From Ardenticatenaceae bacterium (lineage in GTDB: Bacteria; Chloroflexota; Anaerolineae; Promineifilales; Promineifilaceae), in the NCBI GenBank assembly GCA_020634455.1, contig JACKBQ010000001.1:1984001-2048000 (forward strand): 64,000 bases of DNA. Direction: 5' to 3'. How positions within the stretch are numbered: the stretch's first letter is position 1; every line of letters starts with the position of its first letter. The translations under genes and the position numbers were made by a program. The notes beneath the pieces were generated by a model. That model worked only from the letters and a program-made list of their open reading frames with translations. It had not been told where the DNA came from and ran no database searches. This document shows positions 1-7,296 of this stretch, in pieces.

Positions 1-1753
1 GGTTAGCCCGGTCCACATAATCCACCAACGGAGCCAGAACATCTCGATAATCATAATCAATGATTACCAGCTGGATGCCCTGCGTCAGCTTGGGGAACCG
101 CGCCCAGCGCCGCTCAAGACGTTCATGCACCTCTGGCGACATCGCCACACAAACTGCCCGCACATCTGTAGCAATCAGTTTGGCATACTGCAATGCCCGC
201 AGTGTCCCCCGATGCACGTCAGCAATCGGCACAATCGCCACATTTGCCACATCCATCAGATCATCTTCAGTAAACGTTTTTGTACTTAACGCAACAGAAA
301 CTTTTTTGTAATGGTTTTTAATCAAGTTGAACAAAGCAACCAGCAGCGGAATTGCCAGCGCCACAATCCAGGCGCCATCCACAAACTTGGTCGCCAGCAA
401 AATAATAAACACAATGCCAGTGGTAATGGAACCCACCACATTCAGCACCTGCTTCCAACGCCAGTTGCGCTCATAATGAATCTGCGTGTTGTCGGTGTGC
501 GCTGTTTCGCCCGGCTTTAGCTTGCCCACCTTGCCCATCAGTCGCGACATACCCGCCTGCGACAGCGTGAAGCTCATCATCACGCCTAGCGCATACAGCG
601 GCAGCATCGCAATTTCATCCGCTTGGAATACCACCACGATGATGGAAGAGATGGCCGCCAGCACCAAAATGCCGGAGCTGTAAACCAGACGGTCGCCCCG
701 ATTTTGCATCCAGCGGGGCAAAAAGCCGTCTTTTGCCAGGAAAGAGCTAAGGCGCGGGAAATCCTGGTAGCCCGTGTTGGCCGCCAAAAACAGAATCAAC
801 GCCGTAAAGATTTGTACCCAGTAGTAAATAATGCCCGTGCCCGCAATCTGCCGGGTCATTTGCGAGAGAATACTTTCGCCACCTTCTTCCAACGGCACCA
901 GGTGCATTTTGGTGGAAAGGAAGGTGATGCCCACAAACAAGCTCATGGCGATGGCTCCCATCGCCACCATCGTTTTAGCCGCGTTTTGGGACTCTGGCGC
1001 TTTAAACGCCTTCACACCGTTGCTAATCGCCTCGATGCCAGTCAGGGCCGTACAGCCGCCAGCAAAGGCACGCAGCAGCAGCCAAACGTAGGCAAAACCC
1101 GCCAAAGACATGGTAGCCGGTACCGATTCATGGAAAGATGGCAGCGGCTCCAGCCCAAAAAGCCCTACGTAACGCGCCATACCGAAGGCAATGGTGACCA
1201 ACACACCGCCAACAAAAGCATACGTGGGAATAGCAAAAATGGTGCCGCTTTCGCGCACGCCGCGCAGGTTGATCCAGGTGATCAGACCAATGGCCAGCAG
1301 GGCAATGAAAATGCGGTACTCATGGATTTCTGGCACGGCCGAAGTTAAAGCCCGCACGCCCGCCGCCACAGAAACGGAAACGGTTAGGATGTAATCGGTG
1401 AGCAGCGCACCACCAGCCAGCAGCGAGGGCATCTGCCCCAGATTGTCTTTGGCAACGGTGTAAGCGCCGCCGCCATCTGGGTAGTGCAAAATCGTCTGGA
1501 TATAGCTGAAGATAACCATCAGCACCAGCGTGGCCACGCCCATCGCCAGCGGCAGGGTCATCCTCAGGGCTCCGCTGCCCAGCACAATGAGCACGCTCAT
1601 GATCGCTTCGGTTGCATACGCGTTGCTGCTGATTGGGTCGGAAGCAAAAACAGCCAGCGCGCGAATCTTGTCTAGCCGTTCATGAGATTCTTGGCTGGTA
1701 GGGAATGGTTTCCCAATCAGAATACGTTTAATATCAGGTAAATCAATCGCCAT
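1..1753 (-). CDS. kimA: KimA-family (APC superfamily) potassium importer, C-terminus cut by window edge
   Basis: The protein is a multi-spanning APC-superfamily permease, 584 codons visible, running off the left edge. Its N-terminus (IKRILIGKPF, then ALAVFASDPISSNAYATE) and the GGGAYTVAKDNLG, GGALLTDYILTVSVS and LTGIEAISNGV segments match Bacillus subtilis KimA (YdaO), a roughly 607-residue high-affinity K+/H+ symporter. About twelve hydrophobic segments are followed by the soluble C-terminal domain that in KimA contacts the partner subunit. The start is the ATG at 1751-1753. It is divergent from a KdpD sensor kinase, which fits a potassium job. A terminator-like hairpin lies in its leader about 30 nt before the start, so expression may be attenuated. 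Family placement is from remembered sequence similarity; substrate is inferred. A generic amino-acid permease is the alternative. Confidence 0.83.
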   Translation of the reverse strand, partial: MAIDLPDIKRILIGKPFPTSQESHERLDKIRALAVFASDPISSNAYATEAIMSVLIVLGSGALRMTLPLAMGVATLVLMVIFSYIQTILHYPDGGGAYTVAKDNLGQMPSLLAGGALLTDYILTVSVSVAAGVRALTSAVPEIHEYRIFIALLAIGLITWINLRGVRESGTIFAIPTYAFVGGVLVTIAFGMARYVGLFGLEPLPSFHESVPATMSLAGFAYVWLLLRAFAGGCTALTGIEAISNGVKAFKAPESQNAAKTMVAMGAIAMSLFVGITFLSTKMHLVPLEEGGESILSQMTRQIAGTGIIYYWVQIFTALILFLAANTGYQDFPRLSSFLAKDGFLPRWMQNRGDRLVYSSGILVLAAISSIIVVVFQADEIAMLPLYALGVMMSFTLSQAGMSRLMGKVGKLKPGETAHTDNTQIHYERNWRWKQVLNVVGSITTGIVFIILLATKFVDGAWIVALAIPLLVALFNLIKNHYKKVSVALSTKTFTEDDLMDVANVAIVPIADVHRGTLRALQYAKLIATDVRAVCVAMSPEVHERLERRWARFPKLTQGIQLVIIDYDYRDVLAPLVDYVDRAN

Positions 1754-1784
1754 TTTAGAAGTAAACCACCTTATTATTCGTGAA

Positions 1785-1807
1785 AAAACACCCATGACGG
1801 GTGTTTT
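1785..1807 (-). terminator. Terminator-like hairpin in the kimA leader
   Basis: On the minus strand the sequence reads AAAACACCC, loop GTCAT, GGGTGTTTT, followed by TT. This is a 9-bp perfect stem with a 5-nt loop and a six-T tail. It lies between the putative promoter side and the kimA start at 1753, so RNA polymerase must read through it to transcribe kimA. It could be an attenuator; it might also be a bidirectional insulator between the divergent genes. I could not recognise a ydaO (c-di-AMP) riboswitch aptamer upstream of it. Confidence 0.6.
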
Positions 1808-1835
1808 GATTACACTCTACGATACCTTTTTTTGA

Positions 1836-1884
1836 GTCAAGAAAGGGTCAAGATGTTTGGAGGGGGTGTCAAGAAAGTGTCAAG
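1836..1884. promoter_or_regulatory. Phased direct repeats, candidate OmpR/KdpE-type operators
   Basis: Four copies of GTCAAG start at 1836, 1847, 1868 and 1879. They form two 17-bp units (GTCAAGAAAGGGTCAAG and GTCAAGAAAGTGTCAAG, one mismatch) whose starts are 32 bp apart. Inside each unit the hexamers are 11 bp apart, the spacing seen for OmpR/PhoB-family response regulators that bind tandem half-sites. The site sits between divergent kimA and kdpD. A KdpE-like regulator is the natural candidate, but no kdpE is in the window, so this assignment is inference. Confidence 0.5.
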
Positions 1885-1925
1885 ATGAGGCGCAACGGCC
1901 GTTTCTCCCCTAAAATACGCGCCAT

Positions 1926-2006
1926 CACAGATTATAGAATAGGACACTGAATTACACTGATCAACACAGATAGAAAAATCAGTGAAAATCTGTATTTATC
2001 TGTAAT
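1926..2006. repeat. CAGATT/ACACTGAT word repeat
   Basis: This stretch before kdpD is built from short words such as CAGATTATAG, CACTGAATTACACTGATC, ACAGATAG and ATCTGTATTTATCTG that can fold back on each other. It belongs to the same loosely self-complementary family as the CAGATT/AATCTG spacers at 28668, 31471, 44120, 48868, 50929 and 55630. No protein is encoded. Function unknown; it lies directly upstream of the kdpD start. Confidence 0.5.
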
Positions 2007-2013
2007 TTATTTG

Positions 2014-4668
2014 ATGAGAACAATGACTATGGACGCACAACCGCCAGCTAAAAACAGGCAGGCACAGGGCAAGCTAAAAATCTTTCTGGGGTACGCCGCT
2101 GGCGTGGGCAAGACCTACGCCATGCTGCAAGCTGCCTTGTTGCGTAGGGCAGAAGGAGTGGATGTGGTGGTGGGTTTTGTAGACACACACGGCCGTTCCG
2201 AAACCGACGCCCTGTTGGCCAGCCTGGAAATTATCCCTCGCCGGGTGGTGACCGTGCGCGATGCGGTGTTGTATGAACTGGATACCGATGCCGTGCTGGC
2301 CCGCCAGCCCCAGGTGGTGCTGATAGACGATCTAGCCCACGCCAACGCCCCTGGCTCCCGCCATGCCCACCGCTACCAGGACGTGCAGGAGCTGCTGAGC
2401 GCCGGGATTGATGTGTATACGGCCGTAAACGTGCAACACCTGGAAAGCCTCAAAGACGTGGTCGCTAAAATAACCGGCCTTACCGTGCGCCACACCATCC
2501 CCGACAGCGTACTCGACGAATCCGACGAGATTGAACTGGTGGATTTGCCCATCAATGAGCTGCTGGAGCGGCTGGACGCCGGCAAAGTGCATTTGCCCCA
2601 TCCGCGCGGCCCCGTTATGCAAAAATTTTTCCGGCGGGGCAACCTGACGGCACTGCGCGAAATTGCCCTGCGCCGCGCCGCCGACCGCATTGATGCCCAA
2701 ATGCGGGCCTACATGCAAAGCCATGCCATCGCCGGGCCGTGGCCTGCCGGGGAACGGCTGCTGGTGTGCATCAGCAGCAATCCACTGAGTGAGCGGCTGG
2801 TGCGCACCACGCGGCGGCTGGCAGTACGCCTTAATGCCGAATGGATTGCTGCTTACGTGGAAACGCCTGGCCACGCCAAGCTGCCCCAGGCAAACCGGGA
2901 TCGCGTCACCCAGACGTTGCAGTTGGCAGAAAGCCTTGGGGCAAAAACGGTGCGCTTGAACGGCCGTTCCATCGCCGAAACATTGGTTAATTACGCCCTC
3001 AGCCAAAACGTGACCCGCCTGGTGGCGGGCAAACCGCTACGCTCCCGCTGGCAAGAACTGCTCCAGGGTGGCTCCCTCATAGACCAGATTGTGCGCCTCA
3101 GCCAGGATTTGGATGTGTACATCATCAGCGGCAGTACCAAAGCGGAACGGCCGTTGCCCACCGGCACCAAAACGCGCTCCGTCAACATTGCCTGGGGGAA
3201 ATATTTGCGCAGCATGGCTCTGGTGCTGTTAGCGACTTTGATTGGGCTACCTTTACGGCCGTTTATCACCCCCACCAATCTTGTGATGCTTTACCTGGTC
3301 GCCGTGATTGTGGCTGCTGTCTGGCTGGGGCGCATGCCCGCCATCCTGGCCTCGCTGCTCAGCCAAATCGCCTTCGACATTATTTTTGTGCCGCCTTATT
3401 ATGCTTTGGTTGTAGATGATGCCGAATATGTGCTGACCTTCGCTGGCCTGCTGGCGGTTGGATTGGTGGTTAGCACCCTTACCGCCCGCTCACGCGAGCA
3501 GGAAATCGCCGCTCGCCGTCGTGAAAGGCAAACGGCCGCTCTCTACGAATTGAGTCAAAAATTAGCTTCGGTTATTGATGTGCAGGCGATTGGGCAAACG
3601 GCCGTTAACCACATGCAAGAAAAAATGGGCAACCCCGCCGCCCTCTTCCTGCCCGCCGATGCGGAAAATCAGCTCATGCTCCAGGCCAAAACGGTGGAGT
3701 TTCAGCTAGAAAAAGATAGCCTGGCCGTGGCCGCCTGGGTGCTGCGGCACAAACAGGTGGCCGGCCGCCACACCAAAACCCTCAGCAGCGTCGGCGGCAC
3801 CTACCTGCCGCTCATCAGCTCTGGGCAAGGGGTGGGCGTGCTGGCGGTGGAGTTTCCCCAAAGTGAAACGCCACTCACCGGCGAGCAAAACCGGCTGCTG
3901 CTTTCCTACGCCAGCCAGGTAGCCCTGGCGCTGGAACGCGCCCGCCTGGCCGAGCAGGCCCGCCAGGCCTACCTGCTTTCCGAAACAGAAAAGCTGCAAA
4001 CCGCCCTGCTCAACGCCATCTCCCACGATTTGCGCACCCCGCTGGCCGCCATCACCGGCGTCCTCAGCAGCCTGCACGATGATGACGCCCTGCTCAGCCA
4101 GGAAGCGCGTCATGAGTTGGTGGTGACCGCCTGGGAAGAGGCGCGGCGGCTCAATCGGTTGGTAGGCAACCTCCTAGACATGACCCGCCTGGAGTCTGGG
4201 GCACTGAAAGTGGTGTGCCAGCCGTCGGATGTGGAAGATTTGGTGGGCGTGACCCTGGCGCAGATGCCCAATCGCCTTTGCAGGCGTGCGGTGCAAGTTG
4301 AGGTTCCGGCGGGACTGCCGCTCATCGAGATTGACTTTACGCTGATGGTGCAGGTGCTGGTGAATTTACTGGACAACGCTCTGAAATACAGCCCGGCGGA
4401 TACGCTGATTACCATTCAGGCTAGTCAGGTGGGGGACGAGCTGGTTTTGGCCGTGCAGGATCAAGGGCCGGGACTGCCGGAAGCGGAGCTGGAGCATATT
4501 TTTGACCGCTTTGTACGCATCAACACAGAAGGCGTTAGCGGGACAGGGTTGGGATTATCTATTGCTAAGGGAATTGTGGAGGCGCATAACGGCCGTATCT
4601 GGGCTGAAAATCGGGCAGGTGGCGGGGCAAGTTTTAGCCTAACGCTGCCCATCCAGCCAAACTTGTGA
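2014..4668 (+). CDS. kdpD: KdpD-type osmosensitive potassium sensor histidine kinase
   Basis: Membrane-bound sensor kinase of 884 residues, close to E. coli KdpD (894). Order: N-terminal KdpD P-loop domain (GYAAGVGKT near residue 26, DDLAHANAPGSRH near 106), a universal-stress-protein domain around 245-370, four transmembrane helices (DUF4118) around 395-490, a GAF domain around 510-645, HisKA with phosphoacceptor ISHDLRTP near 670, and HATPase (NLLDNALKYSP, GTGLGLS). KdpD normally phosphorylates KdpE and controls kdpFABC; neither lies here, so its regulator is encoded elsewhere. It is divergent from a KimA-like importer, suggesting that this kinase controls a Kdp-independent potassium system. 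A TTG three bases upstream of the ATG is an alternative start; ATGs at 2023 and 2029 are also possible. Confidence 0.93.
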   Translation: MRTMTMDAQPPAKNRQAQGKLKIFLGYAAGVGKTYAMLQAALLRRAEGVDVVVGFVDTHGRSETDALLASLEIIPRRVVTVRDAVLYELDTDAVLARQPQVVLIDDLAHANAPGSRHAHRYQDVQELLSAGIDVYTAVNVQHLESLKDVVAKITGLTVRHTIPDSVLDESDEIELVDLPINELLERLDAGKVHLPHPRGPVMQKFFRRGNLTALREIALRRAADRIDAQMRAYMQSHAIAGPWPAGERLLVCISSNPLSERLVRTTRRLAVRLNAEWIAAYVETPGHAKLPQANRDRVTQTLQLAESLGAKTVRLNGRSIAETLVNYALSQNVTRLVAGKPLRSRWQELLQGGSLIDQIVRLSQDLDVYIISGSTKAERPLPTGTKTRSVNIAWGKYLRSMALVLLATLIGLPLRPFITPTNLVMLYLVAVIVAAVWLGRMPAILASLLSQIAFDIIFVPPYYALVVDDAEYVLTFAGLLAVGLVVSTLTARSREQEIAARRRERQTAALYELSQKLASVIDVQAIGQTAVNHMQEKMGNPAALFLPADAENQLMLQAKTVEFQLEKDSLAVAAWVLRHKQVAGRHTKTLSSVGGTYLPLISSGQGVGVLAVEFPQSETPLTGEQNRLLLSYASQVALALERARLAEQARQAYLLSETEKLQTALLNAISHDLRTPLAAITGVLSSLHDDDALLSQEARHELVVTAWEEARRLNRLVGNLLDMTRLESGALKVVCQPSDVEDLVGVTLAQMPNRLCRRAVQVEVPAGLPLIEIDFTLMVQVLVNLLDNALKYSPADTLITIQASQVGDELVLAVQDQGPGLPEAELEHIFDRFVRINTEGVSGTGLGLSIAKGIVEAHNGRIWAENRAGGGASFSLTLPIQPNL

Positions 4669-4698
4669 TTGAGTAATTGGTAATTACCCAATTCCTAA

Positions 4699-5106
4699 TT
4701 ATTGCTTCTGTCCCGCCCAAAGTAGCCCCAGGCCAAGGCCAACCAGCAGCCAAACGACCGTCCACAGCGGCAGCACGTTCCACACCCAGGCGATCTCCGC
4801 CTGGGTAAATTCGGGGCCATGGGCGTGCAGGCCCGTTTTGACGGCCATGAAAACAAAGGTAAGCAAGCCGCTGCCTGCACCGAGAACAGCGCCGGAAACG
4901 GCCGTTACCACCACCCCAAGCCCACGACTCACCGTTTTACCTCCCAGCCACCGCTGCCAGCCGTGCCCCAACAGCAAAACGGCCGTTGCCGTGCCCATCA
5001 TCACCACCTGCACCAACGACCCTTCGAGGCTGATCCAGACGGCCGTATACACGACCCACAGCCCCAGCAACAGCCGCAAACCGGGAACTTTTTCAGGAAA
5101 AATCAT
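4699..5106 (-). CDS. Small integral membrane protein, unknown function
   Basis: A 135-residue protein with about four hydrophobic segments (residues roughly 10-28, 33-48, 62-88, 112-132) and almost no soluble part. The ATG at 5104-5106 is preceded by AAGGA eight bases upstream, so I prefer it to a TTG two codons earlier. It is convergent with kdpD and divergent from the flavoprotein at 5213. I do not recognise a family, and no catalytic motif is visible. Confidence 0.7.
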   Translation of the reverse strand: MIFPEKVPGLRLLLGLWVVYTAVWISLEGSLVQVVMMGTATAVLLLGHGWQRWLGGKTVSRGLGVVVTAVSGAVLGAGSGLLTFVFMAVKTGLHAHGPEFTQAEIAWVWNVLPLWTVVWLLVGLGLGLLWAGQKQ

Positions 5107-5212
5107 GAGCAATCCTTAAAAACGCTAAAGCGGACGGCAGTCAACATCAGCCAACTGCGATATGATTAAAAGTGCTATTTTACCCACGCACAACATTTAT
5201 TTGGAGGTAAAC

Positions 5213-5764
5213 ATGACAAACGTGATTATCATCGGCGACGGGCCCGGCGGTTTAAGCTGTGCTTTATTTTTAGCCAAAAAAGGAATCGCCACTACCGTAT
5301 TTGGGCAAGAAAAAACCGCCATGCACTATGCCGAACTGCACAATTACCTGGGCATTCCCAAAGTTTCTGGGAGCGATTTCATGGCAGTTGCTCGCCAGCA
5401 AGTGACTGATTTTGGGGCCAAGCTGGCAAACGCCCTGGTCACTGAAGTGACCCAAACCGATGACGGCTTCACCGTCACCACCGAGGATGGCGCAACCCAT
5501 ACCGCCAAATACGTGGTCTTGGCCGAGGGCAAGGGGGTGAAGCTGAACCAAAGTTTGGGCTTAAGCAAAGAGGGGCGCAGTGTGGAGGTGGATCGGAACG
5601 GGCGAACGGCCGTTTCTGGCCTCTATACCGTCGGCCGCAGCACCAAAATGAACCGCAGCCAGGCCATCATCTCCGCTGGCGAAGGCGCTTCCGCCGCCCT
5701 GGACATCCTCTCCACCGAAGCGGGCAAAGACGTGCTCGACTACGACTCACCACCGAAAGAATAA
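5213..5764 (+). CDS. Short thioredoxin-reductase-like FAD oxidoreductase
   Basis: A 183-residue single-domain flavoprotein. The N-terminal dinucleotide-binding motif (IIIGDGPGGLSCALFLAKKG) and the C-terminal flavin motif (GLYTVGRSTKMNRSQ, then SAGEGASAALDI) match the FAD half of thioredoxin reductases. The NADPH-binding insert and the CxxC redox centre of TrxB (about 310 residues) are absent, so it cannot be a classical TrxB; electron donor and acceptor are unknown. The ATG at 5213 follows a strong GGAGGT seven bases upstream, which decides the start against an upstream ATG at 5162. A genuine TrxB is encoded at 55798-56727. Confidence 0.82.
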   Translation: MTNVIIIGDGPGGLSCALFLAKKGIATTVFGQEKTAMHYAELHNYLGIPKVSGSDFMAVARQQVTDFGAKLANALVTEVTQTDDGFTVTTEDGATHTAKYVVLAEGKGVKLNQSLGLSKEGRSVEVDRNGRTAVSGLYTVGRSTKMNRSQAIISAGEGASAALDILSTEAGKDVLDYDSPPKE

Positions 5765-5768
5765 GGCG

Positions 5769-5848
5769 GTCATCGGTTATCTGTGAACCGTAATCGGTAA
5801 TCAGTCAGAACAACCGATTACCGATTACGGATAATCGATTACCGAATA
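5769..5848. repeat. ACCGATTACC word repeat
   Basis: The spacer between convergent genes consists of CGGTTATC, CGTAATCGGTAATC and then ACCGATTACCGATTACGG, ATCGATTACCG, which are complementary words able to form a long imperfect hairpin. The same family fills 36975-37080. It overlaps the last codons of the DUF4230 gene. It probably terminates transcription from both sides, but that is inference. Confidence 0.6.
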
Positions 5849-6564
5849 GGTGTCGGCGTTACCAGCACGTACCCTTTCGGAATCACTTGCTCGTAAGGTT
5901 CTACCGTTGGGGGAATATCCTCCGTAAAGATTACCGATTCAAAGCCCAAACCCTGCATAAACGTCAGCATGAACTGCTGCGCGTTGTAGTTGGCAATCTC
6001 CAAAAGCTCGGTTGCCTCGGCTTCTTCGCGCAGTGCGGCTTCCGCTTCCTGGCGCACCAAGGTTTCCAGTTGGGCATCCACGCTGGCAAACAGCCCCGTG
6101 TCCCGGTCCAACACGCGGGAGGTTTCGGTGTCTAGCAGCGGCAGATCTTCAAAAATAGTGGCTGGTGGCAAATGAATCATCACTGTTGTGGGATCAACTA
6201 CCTGAATGTCTGCGGGGGTCATGTTGGCAAAGTCAACGCCCGCTACAGCCAGACCGTGCGCCTCAAAAATGAGCGTTTCGCCCATCATGCCCCACAAAAC
6301 ATCGTTGTTGCGTTCCGCAATGACGTTTTTTTGCAGCTCCACCGAGGCGGTTTCCAGTCGGGCCAGATCGTTAATCTGGCGCACGATGGTGGTAGAGCTG
6401 GGCAGCACCACTGGCGTGGCCGGAATCACCAACTGCTTAACAAAATCTTGGATGGGCTGGGCTACGCTTTCGGCCTTGTTGATGGTAGCGACAAAGGTGT
6501 AGGCGGCAATTGCACCCATCACAAAAAAGACAATTAAGAAAAGGTAGGCTAACTTCCTTAGCAT
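5839..6564 (-). CDS. DUF4230 domain exported protein
   Basis: A 241-residue protein with an N-terminal membrane anchor or signal (residues about 5-28) and an extracytoplasmic domain. The segment ETLIFEAHGLAVAGVDFANM, followed by VVDPTTVMIHLPPATIF, is the signature of the DUF4230 family, whose function is unknown. A charged Glu/Ala-rich helix lies around 160-190, and the end is VTPTPIR. The ATG at 6564 has AGGAG upstream. It stands alone, convergent with the flavoprotein gene. Confidence 0.8.
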   Translation of the reverse strand: MLRKLAYLFLIVFFVMGAIAAYTFVATINKAESVAQPIQDFVKQLVIPATPVVLPSSTTIVRQINDLARLETASVELQKNVIAERNNDVLWGMMGETLIFEAHGLAVAGVDFANMTPADIQVVDPTTVMIHLPPATIFEDLPLLDTETSRVLDRDTGLFASVDAQLETLVRQEAEAALREEAEATELLEIANYNAQQFMLTFMQGLGFESVIFTEDIPPTVEPYEQVIPKGYVLVTPTPIR

Positions 6565-6748
6565 TGCATTCTACTCCTGTGTAAATGGTGGTTGGTGGCT
6601 AGGGGCTGGTCCCTGCAACGAACAGCTAGCCGCTAACCACCAGCAATATTTTACACTTCTTCGACACGGTGTTTTAGCGTCCGTCACCCGTTACAACGTA
6701 GTAACGGCCGTTTTCGTTGCAAATTCTGGTACTTTTTTCTGAATTTTG

Positions 6749-6819
6749 GCCACAGAGTTAAAGAGAAAGATGAGAAAAAGCAGGTTCTCTTTAACCTCTG
6801 TGCCCTCTGTGGCTTTTTT
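6749..6819. repeat. CCACAGAG...CTCTGTGG inverted word repeat
   Basis: GCCACAGAG and GTTAAAGAGA on the left are matched by TCTCTTTAAC and CTCTGTGGC on the right, followed by TTTTTT. It folds into a long hairpin with a T tail, so it could serve as a terminator. The family recurs at 13793-13851, 18479-18545, 23757-23855, 35886-35921, 45581-45642 and 48912-48935. Confidence 0.65.
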
Positions 6820-6868
6820 AACACCCGCGTGCTTGACTTAACATCCCCATTTCTTCACAATTCCCCCC

Positions 6869-7156
6869 ATGATTATAGCGAGTTGCCTGCTTACCCTGGA
6901 ATTAACCGACGTCTTCTCATTAAAGGAAAAACGGAGCATCCTCAAATCGGTGCTCAACCGGCTGCCGCAAAAGTTCAACTTGGCGGTGGCGGAAGTGGAC
7001 AAGCATGATGTGTGGGGAACGGCCGTAATCGCCCTGGTCACCGTAGGGAACGACGCCGCCCGCCTGCACAGCCAACTGCAAAAAGCGGTGCTCTGGCTAG
7101 AAAACCACCGCCCAGACGTACCGATTGCGGATTATGAGATTGAAATTTTGTCCTGA
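6869..7156 (+). CDS. DUF503 (YlxP-like) family protein
   Basis: A 95-residue cytoplasmic protein. The pattern LTLELTDVFSLKEKRSILKS, NLAVAEVDKHDVWGTAVI, and a C-terminal DYEIEIL is the DUF503/YlxP family, often encoded beside translation factors such as infB and rbfA and of uncertain function. Here it is isolated: an inverted repeat precedes it and another follows it, so it seems to be its own transcription unit. Full length for the family. Confidence 0.85.
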   Translation: MIIASCLLTLELTDVFSLKEKRSILKSVLNRLPQKFNLAVAEVDKHDVWGTAVIALVTVGNDAARLHSQLQKAVLWLENHRPDVPIADYEIEILS

Positions 7157-7163
7157 ACCGTGT

Positions 7164-7224
7164 AGATTGGACCAATTTCAGTAGCCAATAATCTACAACT
7201 AAAGTCAACAAATTGGTCCAATCT
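7164..7224. terminator. Inverted repeat, likely terminator after the DUF503 gene
   Basis: AGATTGGACCAATTT at 7164-7178 is perfectly complementary to AAATTGGTCCAATCT at 7210-7224: a 15-bp stem with a 31-nt loop. It lies 8 nt after the DUF503 stop codon and before the 7297 gene. There is no long T tail, so it may instead be a mobile palindrome of the intergenic repeat type. Confidence 0.5.
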
Positions 7225-7296
7225 TTGAGAAGAGCAATGTCTAACTGCACAGCAACCGTCGTGTGAACAACCGCTCCGTTCGGTATAATCAGCCAC

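Noticed and set aside
1754..2013. ydaO c-di-AMP riboswitch before kimA
   Set aside because: Could not match the conserved aptamer segments; only the terminator-like hairpin is supported.
2332..3006. Long minus-strand frames opposite kdpD
   Set aside because: Shadow frames of a GC-biased real gene; no ribosome site and Arg/Ala/Gly-rich nonsense composition.
5213..5764. Truncated thioredoxin reductase pseudogene
   Set aside because: It has its own strong ribosome site and both FAD-domain ends join smoothly; it looks like a genuine short flavoprotein family.
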